From NCBI GenBank assembly GCA_046597185.1, contig JBKJLF010000895.1, positions 1 to 12,370 on the forward strand: a stretch of DNA of 12,370 bases, given 5' to 3'. Source of the DNA: CAMBDR01 sp046597185 (lineage in GTDB: Bacteria > Pseudomonadota > Gammaproteobacteria > Burkholderiales > Burkholderiaceae_D). This document shows positions 1 to 7,162 of the stretch, one piece after another; positions within the stretch are counted from its first letter, which is position 1; every line of letters starts with the position of its first letter. Both the position numbers and the translations under genes were made by a program. The notes beneath the pieces are model-generated. The model was not told where the DNA came from. It searched no databases and was given only the letters and a program-made list of their open reading frames with translations.

Positions 1-965
1 TTGTCGAAGTGCAATGCCCAAGCATGTTGTCCATCCACTTCAATGGGCTGTACCACTTGCTCAAAGAGCGCTTGCCCGATGGCGCAATCATGTGAAACCG
101 TTTGGACGCGTAGCAAGCGTCGGTTGGCTGCAAAGCCTATTTGCCGTAAGACAGGCAAATTGCATAATAATTTGCCAATACCAAAGTCGCGCGTATTGTT
201 GATCGTGGTTTCGGTGCGTAATGCGTGACCTTCTTTGTGATATTGCTTGATGTGGGAGCGTTTATAGTCAACATGTAGCGACGGAATCACGCCTTCGGTA
301 ATGACGCGAGTTCGAAATTGACCCGGAGTACGTTTGGTCACACGGCGATTAAAAATCAATTGCACATTATCGGGGCGGCCAATGTCGAGTGCTTCAAATG
401 GAATGCCTTTTTGCGCCAATTGACACTTGAGCCATTCGTGTCCGTTGATGCAAAGCTTGGCATTATAGGGAAAGTAGGTGCAAAATTTCAGGAAAAAAGG
501 GTCAAAGTCCTGATCAACGCAGTAAAAATAAAAATGATTGATCATTGCAGTTGAAGGCACCAGCCAAGGATAAGTGGCTCCACCGGGTGCTTTCCGGCAT
601 TCGGTGCGCAATACGGGGGATTTTTCCTGTGCCTTGCCGATATACAGCACACCTTCCGTACCTTCAAAAGACTTTAAATATTCTACCGGCACGTCATCCT
701 TGCGCACCCCTTTGCAAAACGGCACGATGTCCACGTCTTCCTTTTCGGCAAAGCGCTTGATGTCTTCGACGAACCGTTTGCTGATCGGGTCCATCAGTAC
801 ACTGGAGGCGAAACGATGCCCGAGGTGAAACCGGAAGAAGCTCGCAACCCCGCTCGCACGTTGCAATTGCGGCACGTACACATTGAGGTATATCCGATCT
901 ATGCATTCCAGTTCGAGACTGACATGATTTTTGATCACTTCTGCTGCCGTCAGTGGTATAGTCAT
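1..965 (-). CDS. Uncharacterised large conserved protein, 3' end beyond left edge, with apparent in-frame internal deletion
   Basis: The minus strand is open from the ATG at 965 down to base 1 (321 full codons, no stop), so the C-terminus is outside the window. The protein starts MTIPLTAAEVIKNHVSLELE and contains C-I-D-R-I-Y-L-N, G-K-A-Q-E-K, F-C-T-Y-F-P-Y-N and R-T-E-T-T-I-N-N-T-R-D-F-G-I-G-K. I recognise these as hallmarks of a widespread, often multicopy bacterial family of about 500 residues, usually annotated as hypothetical, with no function I can state. From memory, full-length members carry a further block of some 80-100 residues after F-E-A-L-D. Here residue 194 (D) is joined directly to I-G-R-P-D-N-V-Q-L-I-F (near base 383/384), so the middle seems missing without loss of frame. 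There is no clear ribosome site before 965. The start was chosen because the conserved family N-terminus begins there. The ORF itself is secure; family membership rests on recall. Confidence 0.8.
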   Translation of the reverse strand, partial: MTIPLTAAEVIKNHVSLELECIDRIYLNVYVPQLQRASGVASFFRFHLGHRFASSVLMDPISKRFVEDIKRFAEKEDVDIVPFCKGVRKDDVPVEYLKSFEGTEGVLYIGKAQEKSPVLRTECRKAPGGATYPWLVPSTAMINHFYFYCVDQDFDPFFLKFCTYFPYNAKLCINGHEWLKCQLAQKGIPFEALDIGRPDNVQLIFNRRVTKRTPGQFRTRVITEGVIPSLHVDYKRSHIKQYHKEGHALRTETTINNTRDFGIGKLLCNLPVLRQIGFAANRRLLRVQTVSHDCAIGQALFEQVVQPIEVDGQHAWALHFD

Positions 966-1464
966 GATTGGCTTCGGTTGTCATCGGCCCTTTGGGGCCA
1001 TTTACCGCTTGCGGTCTATATATATCAGGAGAGTCGAGTCGCTTCGCCGACGCCTTTGTTCAACCGGAGCCACCTCACTTTTAATTCAGTATAGCCGCAA
1101 TAATGGCGATGGCTGTATATACCTTGTCGGTCTGAGGTGAAACCTCGTTAGCAAATTCACCTGAAGCAATTGTTGTTTATCGCAATCATTTTCGGAACTG
1201 AACGGCGATTTTAGATGCACAAGTGAATAAATAGCACAAATTTTATCAAAAAAGAGCGGCCGCTTCCTCGTTTTTCTTCATTTTTTCTCAAAGAAATGGC
1301 TTTTGTTGTATTAATAAATAGTGCACAAACAAAATATTCCGCGCAGCAACAAAAGTTTCAATTCAAAAGACGGTCATGGCAGAGCGCGCTGTGCAGCTTT
1401 CGGGCGATGGGTTATGCTTGCAGTTTAATGGTAAAGTAAACCGTCATCAAATTTTACGCCCGGT
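966..1464. other. Gene-free intergenic region, AT-rich on its right half
   Basis: I see no convincing gene here. The part nearest the minus-strand gene holds short inverted repeats (986-999 and 1004-1015). A 7-bp inverted pair (CACCTCA at 1071-1077, TGAGGTG at 1133-1139) lies further right. From about 1190 to 1350 the sequence is A/T-rich, interrupted by the palindrome AGCGGCCGCT at 1255-1264. It separates two divergently transcribed genes and so should hold both promoters, but I cannot name a -35/-10 pair with confidence. The last 40-odd bases form the leader shared with the second DUF1703 copy. Confidence 0.6.
986..1015. repeat. Two adjacent short inverted repeats in the 5' region of the left-edge gene
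   Basis: GGCCC (986-990) and GGGCC (995-999) flank a 4-base loop. ACCGC (1004-1008) and GCGGT (1011-1015) flank TT. Both lie 20-50 bases upstream of the minus-strand start at 965, so they would be in its 5' leader or promoter. They could be a leader hairpin or protein-binding sites. Stems of 5 bp are short enough to arise by chance. Confidence 0.3.
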
Positions 1465-1470
1465 ATGATC
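1424..1470 (+). repeat. 5' leader shared with the second DUF1703 copy (matches 5041-5086)
   Basis: The bases before the start at 1471 align with those before the paralogous start at 5087. They share GGTAAAGT (1430-1437 and 5047-5054), a following AAC, an ATC, TTTTA, CC and the final TCATGAA, with a one-base length difference over about 40 bp. Conservation outside the coding part suggests a transcriptional or translational signal, or duplication of gene plus leader as a unit. No Shine-Dalgarno match is evident in either copy. Confidence 0.55.
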
Positions 1471-3024
1471 ATGAATAGCTCCCGCAAAAAATTACCTGTC
1501 GGCATTCAAAACCTGTCTGAAATCATTTTGGGCGGCCATTACTATGTCGATAAAACTGATTTGGCCTTGCAATTAATTGAGCGTAACAATTATGTTTTTC
1601 TCTCACGTCCCCGGCGTTTTGGCAAAAGCCTGCTGCTGGATACCTTGAAAGAGATATTTGAAGGCAACCAGGCTTTGTTTGCCGGGCTGGCGATTGAAAC
1701 AAAATGGGATTGGTCGCAACGCTTCCCGGTGGTGCGCATTAACTTTGGCAGTGCATCCTTAAAAGACCCGGCAGACCTGGCGCGGCTGCTACACCAGCAA
1801 TTGGAAAACCATGAGCGGCAATTTGACTTGCCCGCACGTTACCCGGACAACCGCAGTCGCTTTGGTGATTTGATCTTGCGCCTGCACCAGCAAAGCGGGC
1901 AAAAAGTGGTAGTGTTGATCGACGAGTATGACAAGCCGATTCTGGATAGAATTGAAGACCGCGCCATCGCCATCGCCATGCGCGAAGACCTGAAGGATTT
2001 GTATAGCGTCATCAAGGGGCAGGATGAGCATCTACGCTTTGCCATGCTAACAGGGGTCTCCAAATTCGCCAAAGTGAGTTTGTTTTCCGGCTTGAATAAT
2101 CTCAACGACATCACGCTTGATGCTCGTTATTCTGCCATTTGCGGCTATACCGATGACGATATCGACACCGTCTTCGCGCCAGAACTGCCGGGGCTGGATC
2201 GGCAGGAAATCCGGCGTTGGTATAACGGTTACCGTTGGCGTGGGCAAGCCGTGTACAACCCGTTTGATGTGTTACTGCTGTTTGACAAGCGCGAATTTCG
2301 CCCGTTTTGGTTTGAAACCGGCGCGCCCACTTTTTTGATCAAGCTGATGGCGCAAAAAGGCTTTTTCACGCCCAAACTGGCCAACTTGCGCACCAGTACA
2401 GAACGCATTTCCACCTTTGATGTCGATTGCATTACCCCGGAAGCACTGCTGTTTCAGACCGGTTACCTGACCATTGTGCATAGCGAACAAGGCGTTTCGG
2501 GCAAATGGCGCTACACCCTGGGCTACCCCAATTGTGAGGTGACGATGAGTTTGAACGCCAGCCTGTTGGCGGCGTATACCTTTGATGCTGGCAGTAGTGA
2601 AGAAAACAGCAGCAGCCTGGAAGATTTGCTGCTGGCCAATGACGTGGCAGGTTTGCGCGCCCTGTTTCAGGCGTTTTTTGCGGGCATTCCCTACAACTGG
2701 CATGTGAATAACCCGATAGCCAATTACGAAGGGTACTATGCCAGCGTGTTTTACAGCTATTTCGCCGCGCTGGGGTTTGAAGTGCGGGTAGAAGACGCCA
2801 CCAACCATGGCCGGATTGATATGGCGGTGAAACTGCCCGAGTGTATTTTTCTGTTTGAATTCAAGGTGGTGGAATTGCTGCCCGACGGGCGCGCTTTGCA
2901 GCAGTTGAAGAATAAGGCTTATGCCGATAAATATCGGGCGGATGGTTTGCCGATTGTGTTGGTGGGGGTGGAGTTTTCACGCGAGAGTAAAAATGTGATG
3001 GGGTTTGAGAGTGAGAATGCGTGA
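1471..3024 (+). CDS. AAA-ATPase-like / PD-(D/E)XK nuclease domain protein (DUF1703 type), intact
   Basis: This 517-residue protein has an N-terminal ATPase-like half and a C-terminal PD-(D/E)XK nuclease-like half, the architecture of the AAA-ATPase_like plus PDDEXK_9 (DUF1703) family. It opens with K-K-L-P-V-G-I-Q and Y-Y-V-D-K-T. A Walker A-like R-P-R-R-F-G-K-S lies at residues 46-53, and a Walker B-like V-V-V-L-I-D-E-Y-D has its acidic pair at 151-152. The nuclease core shows D450 in G-R-I-D-M and E463-F-K465 in L-F-E-F-K. Family members are common, often multicopy and functionally uncharacterised. The start at 1471 is preferred over an in-frame ATG at 1465 because it matches the start and leader of the paralogue at 5087. 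It is probably transcribed alone. The next gene begins about 100 bp downstream. ATPase and nuclease activities are inferred from motifs only. Confidence 0.92.
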   Translation: MNSSRKKLPVGIQNLSEIILGGHYYVDKTDLALQLIERNNYVFLSRPRRFGKSLLLDTLKEIFEGNQALFAGLAIETKWDWSQRFPVVRINFGSASLKDPADLARLLHQQLENHERQFDLPARYPDNRSRFGDLILRLHQQSGQKVVVLIDEYDKPILDRIEDRAIAIAMREDLKDLYSVIKGQDEHLRFAMLTGVSKFAKVSLFSGLNNLNDITLDARYSAICGYTDDDIDTVFAPELPGLDRQEIRRWYNGYRWRGQAVYNPFDVLLLFDKREFRPFWFETGAPTFLIKLMAQKGFFTPKLANLRTSTERISTFDVDCITPEALLFQTGYLTIVHSEQGVSGKWRYTLGYPNCEVTMSLNASLLAAYTFDAGSSEENSSSLEDLLLANDVAGLRALFQAFFAGIPYNWHVNNPIANYEGYYASVFYSYFAALGFEVRVEDATNHGRIDMAVKLPECIFLFEFKVVELLPDGRALQQLKNKAYADKYRADGLPIVLVGVEFSRESKNVMGFESENA

Positions 3025-3078
3025 AGCTATCAATCAAGATAAATTGCTGCACTGGCTGATTATTGGTTGAAGCCGTTT

Positions 3079-3126
3079 TTGATTGCGTTTTTGATTGCGT
3101 TGTTGATTGCGTTGTTGATTGGATTG
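3079..3126 (+). repeat. Four tandem 12-bp units (TTGATTGCGTTK)
   Basis: The units run 3079-3090, 3091-3102, 3103-3114 and 3115-3126. The first three differ only at the last base; the fourth reads TTGATTGGATTG. The array ends three bases before the ATG at 3129 and replaces any normal ribosome-binding site. It is in frame with the downstream acetyltransferase and open upstream as far as a TTG at 3063. If translated, it would add V-F-D-C, V-F-D-C, V-V-D-C, V-V-D-W to the N-terminus. Unit gain or loss would keep frame. Confidence 0.85.
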
Positions 3127-3128
3127 CC

Positions 3129-3671
3129 ATGCCTCACTTTGAAATTTTCCGCGCCACGCCCAGCCACAGCCAACCCTTGGCGCGCATGCTGGAACTGTAC
3201 CAGCATGACCTGTCCGATATTTGGGATCAAGACCTTGATGCCGCAGGCGAATTTGGCTATGACTTAAGCAAATATTGGCGTAAGCCAGCATGTGAAGCCC
3301 ATATTTTTCTGGTGGCGGGCAAGTATGCAGGCTTTGCCTTGCTGGACGATTCAGTTCGTTTGGCGGGGGATCAAATCTGGCTGGCACAGTTTTTTGTGAT
3401 GAAAAAATATCGCAAACAAGGTTTGGGTGCCTGGGCCGCCAAGCGTTTGTTTGAGCAAGTGCCGGGGCGTTGGGAAGTGGGACAAATGCCGGGCAATGAC
3501 TCTGCAACCCGGTTTTGGCGGCGCGTGATTGGCGACTTTACCAAGGGCGAATTTGTTGAACATTGCCTTGACGATGCGCGTTGGCATGGGTATTTGCATT
3601 GCTTTGATAGTCCCGTTGGCAGGGTAGATGCAAGCGTACAGGATTTATTACATCAGGAGCAGATGCGATGA
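3129..3671 (+). CDS. GNAT-family N-acetyltransferase
   Basis: This 180-residue cytoplasmic enzyme is predicted to transfer an acetyl group from acetyl-CoA to an amine; the substrate is unknown. The GNAT core is clear. A beta-strand A-Q-F-F-V is followed by motif A, Y-R-K-Q-G-L-G-A-W-A, at about residues 94-103 (the acetyl-CoA pyrophosphate loop). Then come W-E-V (115-117) and N-D-S-A-T-R-F-W (123-130), typical of the C-terminal motif B region. The ATG at 3129 begins M-P-H-F-E-I-F, a normal GNAT N-terminus. An alternative TTG at 3063 would add 22 residues made from the 12-bp repeat. Neither start has a good Shine-Dalgarno. The stop overlaps the next gene's start as ATGA, indicating translational coupling with the flavin monooxygenase, so a linked substrate is plausible but unproven. 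Confidence 0.88.
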   Translation: MPHFEIFRATPSHSQPLARMLELYQHDLSDIWDQDLDAAGEFGYDLSKYWRKPACEAHIFLVAGKYAGFALLDDSVRLAGDQIWLAQFFVMKKYRKQGLGAWAAKRLFEQVPGRWEVGQMPGNDSATRFWRRVIGDFTKGEFVEHCLDDARWHGYLHCFDSPVGRVDASVQDLLHQEQMR

Positions 3672-5029
3672 AAAGCATTGCGATAATTGGTTCCGGCATT
3701 GCCGGGTTGTTGGCCGCACATGGGTTATTGAAAGCGGGCATGGCGGTGACGCTGTATTCCGACCGCAGCGCAGAACAATGGCTAAACGAAAGCCGCCCAA
3801 CGGGCACGGCTGCGCGCTTTGATTTGGCCATGTCTTACGAGCGTGAGCTGGGCTTGAATTTTTGGGAGCAGCAAGCCCCCAAGGGTGAAGGCATCGACCT
3901 GATCTTTTGCCCGACCCTGAAAAACCAGTTCATCAACTTAAAGGGGCGCTTTATAAAGCCGTTTTTAGCCATCGACGTGCGCTTGCAGTCGCATCGCTGG
4001 ATGAATGAATTTGAAGCGCGCGGCGGTAAGTTGGTCATTGAAACGGTGACGCTGGCGCGGCTCGATCAAATCAGTGCCGGGCATGATCTCACCATCGTGG
4101 CCGCGGGGCGCGCCGACATATGCAATGTGTTTGAACCTGACGCCAGCCGTAGCGTGCATACTCAACCTGCGCGCAAGCTGGCCATGATGGTGACCACAGG
4201 CGGCAAACCGGGGTTTGATGGACTGCCTTTTACCCCGGTGAAATTTAATCTGACGGCTACCGAGGGCGAAGCGTTTTGGGTGCCTTACTTTCATAAAGAC
4301 GCAGGCCCGAGCTGGAACATGATCTTTGAAGCCAAACCGGGCAGCAAAATTGATCGTTTTGATGGCGCAAAAAGTGGTGACGATGTGCTGGCGATTGGTA
4401 AACAAATCATCAAAGAAATATTCCCTTGGGATTATGCCTGGGCCAAAAACATGCAATTGGCCGACCCCAACGGCTGGCTGGTGGGCAGCTTTACGCCCAC
4501 GGTGCGCCGTGCACTGGGGCGCTTGCCTTCCGGGCGGGTGGTGATGGCGCTGGGCGACACCCGCATTGCGCATGATCCGGTGGCGGGGCAGGGGGCCAAT
4601 ACCGGGCAAAAGATGGCGCGCCATTTGGTTGAGCAAATTGTGGCACACGGCGATGCGGCGTTTGATCAAGCGTGGATTGAGCAGGTAGGGGAAGACTTTT
4701 ACCAGCAGCATGGGCGCTTTAGCTATGGCTTTACCAATACCTTGTTGCAACCCCTGACCCCCGCCGGGCAAGAGCTATTGATTGCGCAATACGGCAGCAC
4801 GGGTCTGCTTGACGATCACTCCGGCAAGCAAGCGGTAGCTGATGCGTTTTGCGCCAACTTTAATGATCCGCGTTATATCAGCGACTTATTCCACGATGTG
4901 GCGGCGACGCGCGCATTCATTAGCAAAACCACGGGCCGTTCCTGGCTGTGGGGTGCGGTGGCGGGGCGGGCGGCGGTGATTAAAAATCAAATTCGGCAAA
5001 AAATCAATGCGCCTGTTTGGCCGGAGTAG
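3668..5029 (+). CDS. FAD-dependent monooxygenase of the styrene/indole monooxygenase (StyA-like) family
   Basis: This 453-residue flavoprotein has an N-terminal Rossmann FAD-binding motif, I-I-G-S-G-I-A-G (residues 6-13). Its second FAD region, L-G-D-T-R-I-A-H-D-P-V-A-G-Q-G-A-N, has G296-D297, D303-P304 and G307-Q-G-A-N311. The second block closely resembles the corresponding StyA segment (L-G-D, D-P-V, G-Q-G-A-N). StyA-type enzymes are group E flavin monooxygenases that epoxidise styrene or oxidise indole using reduced FAD from a separate reductase, StyB. No reductase is in this window. At 453 residues it is somewhat longer than StyA (about 415). AGGAG at 3655-3659 sits 8 bases before the ATG, and the start overlaps the acetyltransferase stop. 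The true substrate is unknown; styrene should not be assumed. Confidence 0.85.
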   Translation: MKSIAIIGSGIAGLLAAHGLLKAGMAVTLYSDRSAEQWLNESRPTGTAARFDLAMSYERELGLNFWEQQAPKGEGIDLIFCPTLKNQFINLKGRFIKPFLAIDVRLQSHRWMNEFEARGGKLVIETVTLARLDQISAGHDLTIVAAGRADICNVFEPDASRSVHTQPARKLAMMVTTGGKPGFDGLPFTPVKFNLTATEGEAFWVPYFHKDAGPSWNMIFEAKPGSKIDRFDGAKSGDDVLAIGKQIIKEIFPWDYAWAKNMQLADPNGWLVGSFTPTVRRALGRLPSGRVVMALGDTRIAHDPVAGQGANTGQKMARHLVEQIVAHGDAAFDQAWIEQVGEDFYQQHGRFSYGFTNTLLQPLTPAGQELLIAQYGSTGLLDDHSGKQAVADAFCANFNDPRYISDLFHDVAATRAFISKTTGRSWLWGAVAGRAAVIKNQIRQKINAPVWPE

Positions 5030-5086
5030 GTGCGGGGCTGTTTGGTGGTAAAGTTAACGCAATCGTGTTTTATTCCAAGTCTTGTC

Positions 5087-5693
5087 ATGAACCCTGTACC
5101 CAAAAAACTGCCCATTGGCATCCAAAGTTTCGCAAAAATCCGCGAAGGCGGGTTTTACTATGTCAATAAAACCGCGTTCGCGCTGCGTTTGGTCAATTCT
5201 GCCGGGTATTTCTTTTTATCGCGGCCACGTCGCTTTGGCAAAAGCCTGTTTCTGGATACGCTGAAGGAATTGTTTGAAGGCAATCAGGCGCTGTTTGCGG
5301 GTTTGGCGATTCATGATCATTGGGATGGGTCGCAGCGCTTTCCTGTGTTGCGTCTGAGTTTTGGCGGTGGCGTGGTGGAAGACAAGGCTGGTTTGCGCCA
5401 AGTGGTGAGCCAGCAACTGGAAGAGCATGAACGAAGGTTTGGCTTGCCTGCGCGCATGTCCGTTTCGCCATGCTCACGGGGGGGACCAAATTTAGCAAGG
5501 TCAGCCTGTTTTCCGGCTTGAATAATCTGGAAGACATTACGCTGGACCCGCGTTATTCGGCGCTGTGCGGGTATACCGATGTGGATCTCGATACCGTGTT
5601 TGCGCCGGAGCTGGGTGGCTTGGATCGGGCGCGGATGCGGAGTTTTCGCGTGAGCGCATGAATGTGGTGGGGTTTGAGTGGGAAGGGCAATAA
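5087..5693 (+). pseudogene. Decayed second copy of the DUF1703 AAA/PD-(D/E)XK protein
   Basis: Three segments in three frames match consecutive parts of the protein at 1471-3024. Bases 5087 to about 5455 encode the N-terminus (K-K-L-P-I-G-I-Q, Y-Y-V-N-K-T, S-R-P-R-R-F-G-K-S) up to G-L-P-A-R. Bases from about 5460 to 5635 encode R-F-A-M-L-T through F-A-P-E-L-G-G-L-D-R. Bases from about 5637 to 5693 encode E-F-S-R-E-R-M-N-V-V-G-F-E and the stop. Relative to the intact copy, residues of roughly 124-188 (including Walker B) and 249-499 (including the nuclease core) are missing, each junction also shifting frame. A truncated 145-residue product from 5087 to 5521 remains possible but lacks all catalytic parts except Walker A. 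The copies have clearly diverged, so this is not a recent duplication. Confidence 0.92.
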
Positions 5694-5833
5694 ACCTGGC
5701 TAAGGCATGGCGAAGCAATCCTGCAACACCAACGATGAATTCTCACTTTGCATAAAAAGGATAGAAATCATGTTAAACTCGATTTTTCGCGTAGTTTTCT
5801 CCGAAAATTGCCTAAATACACGATTGAAAACCT

Positions 5834-7162
5834 ATGATTATCGATTTTACGATCCAAAATTTTCGCTCTCTCAAAATTGAGCAAACTCTTAGCTTGCATG
5901 TGGCAAACGCCGGCCAGCATTTGGCGCAGCACGTCGCTTATCCGGCAGGTGACAAAATTGGCGTATTGCGTTCTACAGGCATTTATGGGGCGAATGCCTC
6001 GGGCAAGTCCAATATTTTGAGGGCATTTGAAGCTTTAGGGTTTATTGCCTGTGGCTCTGGGGATTTAAAGGATGGCGCAGAAATTCCCTGCTATGAACCG
6101 TATCGCTTGTCCAGCACAACAAAGGAATCGCCAGTTAAATTTGAGATTGAGTTTTTTAATACAGACAATATTCGCTATTTTTATTCAGTTTCATTCACGC
6201 AAGATGAAATTGTTGAGGAAATTTTGGATTATTACCCAAGTCGGCAAAAAGCAAATTTATTTACCCGCAAGCAGGACGATACCTGGGAAACAATCAGTTT
6301 TGGTGGCCGATATAAAGGTGGGACCAAGCGTATTCCATTTTTTAAAAACAATAGCTATTTATCGAAAGCGGGTGAAAATGCCGGGGCGTCAGATTTGATT
6401 CGATCTGTGTATAAATATTTGGCGAGTAATTTGGGTGTTCTTTCCCCTGGTCAAAAAGTATTCCATGCAGATTTATTTTTAAATGGGCCAATGGTTGCAC
6501 AAACGGCGAAGTTCTTGTCCTATGTTGATACGGGTATTTCTGATATTAAGACGCGCATCAAGGAAGCGACAATTTCTGCCGCCAAACTTGAAAAAATTCC
6601 CGAAACAATGCGTAAGTTTCTTGAGGCGATAGATACAGAAGAATTTCTGTTCTCGCATAGTTCAGAAGACGGGCTTGTTGAATTATTTGAAGAGGAGATG
6701 GAATCTGCTGGTACACAAAAACTGTTTAATATTATTCCAATGTTGATGACAGCCTTTGAGAACGGGGAGGTATTGATTTTGGATGAAATCGACCACAGTT
6801 TGCACCCGCATATCGCAGAAATGGTCATCAAGTTGTTCAATGATCCAACCATTAACACAAACCATGCGCAGCTTATTTTTTCGACCCACAATACCAGCCT
6901 GATGTCGCCAGATAATTTGCGCAGGGATCAAATTTGGTTCACACAAAAAAATGCAGGTGCGACATTACTCTATTCACTGGATCAATATGATAAAAGCAAG
7001 GTAAAGACGAATAGCCCATTCCCGGCTTGGTACAATGATGGTCGTTTTGGTGCCGTTCCTATTATCGCTTATCTTTCAATTGGTAATTTGGTAAGGCCCA
7101 AACAAGCGCTTGCGGCTCCTGCTAGCCAAGGCCAAGCTGAAGAGGATATGCATGATGCCTAA
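5834..7162 (+). CDS. rloA: AAA family ATPase, RloA-like (ATPase partner of RloB)
   Basis: This 442-residue SMC/OLD-like ATPase starts M-I-I-D-F-T-I-Q-N-F-R-S-L, the usual opening of this class (a beta-strand contacting DNA or a partner). It has Walker A G-A-N-A-S-G-K-S (52-59), a central region of about 250 residues, Walker B L-I-L-D-E-I-D (D317, E318) and a following H-motif S-T-H-N-T (H352). Such ATPases hydrolyse ATP as dimers and commonly control a nuclease or effector partner. The gene overlaps the RloB-family gene by 11 bases, so the two are almost certainly made together. No good Shine-Dalgarno or promoter is visible in the 140-bp leader. The low G+C relative to the ribose operon (17/60 in 6121-6180) suggests a foreign origin. 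The RloA name depends mainly on the RloB partner. Confidence 0.85.
   Translation: MIIDFTIQNFRSLKIEQTLSLHVANAGQHLAQHVAYPAGDKIGVLRSTGIYGANASGKSNILRAFEALGFIACGSGDLKDGAEIPCYEPYRLSSTTKESPVKFEIEFFNTDNIRYFYSVSFTQDEIVEEILDYYPSRQKANLFTRKQDDTWETISFGGRYKGGTKRIPFFKNNSYLSKAGENAGASDLIRSVYKYLASNLGVLSPGQKVFHADLFLNGPMVAQTAKFLSYVDTGISDIKTRIKEATISAAKLEKIPETMRKFLEAIDTEEFLFSHSSEDGLVELFEEEMESAGTQKLFNIIPMLMTAFENGEVLILDEIDHSLHPHIAEMVIKLFNDPTINTNHAQLIFSTHNTSLMSPDNLRRDQIWFTQKNAGATLLYSLDQYDKSKVKTNSPFPAWYNDGRFGAVPIIAYLSIGNLVRPKQALAAPASQGQAEEDMHDA

Noticed and set aside
694..984. 96-codon minus-strand ORF overlapping the start of the left-edge gene
   Set aside because: It lies in another frame of the same DNA; the frame starting at 965 is far longer and carries conserved family motifs.
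1255..1264. Perfect 10-bp palindrome AGCGGCCGCT in an A/T-rich setting, considered as terminator or operator
   Set aside because: It has no loop for a stable hairpin and no second copy or partner site; one short palindrome in 500 bp is not evidence of function.
2861..3130. Minus-strand ORF with a Q-S-T-T/Q-S-K-T repeat
   Set aside because: The peptide repeat is just the opposite-strand reading of the 12-bp tandem array plus the DUF1703 C-terminus; nothing else in it looks like a protein.
3965..4771. 268-codon minus-strand ORF inside the monooxygenase gene
   Set aside because: It is fully antisense to a gene with clear FAD motifs, and its composition (rich in Arg, His, Pro, Gln) is typical of a shadow frame.
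5030..5086. Upstream extension of the DUF1703 pseudogene to a start at 5030
   Set aside because: This stretch aligns with the untranslated leader of the intact copy and not with coding sequence, so the original start was at 5087.
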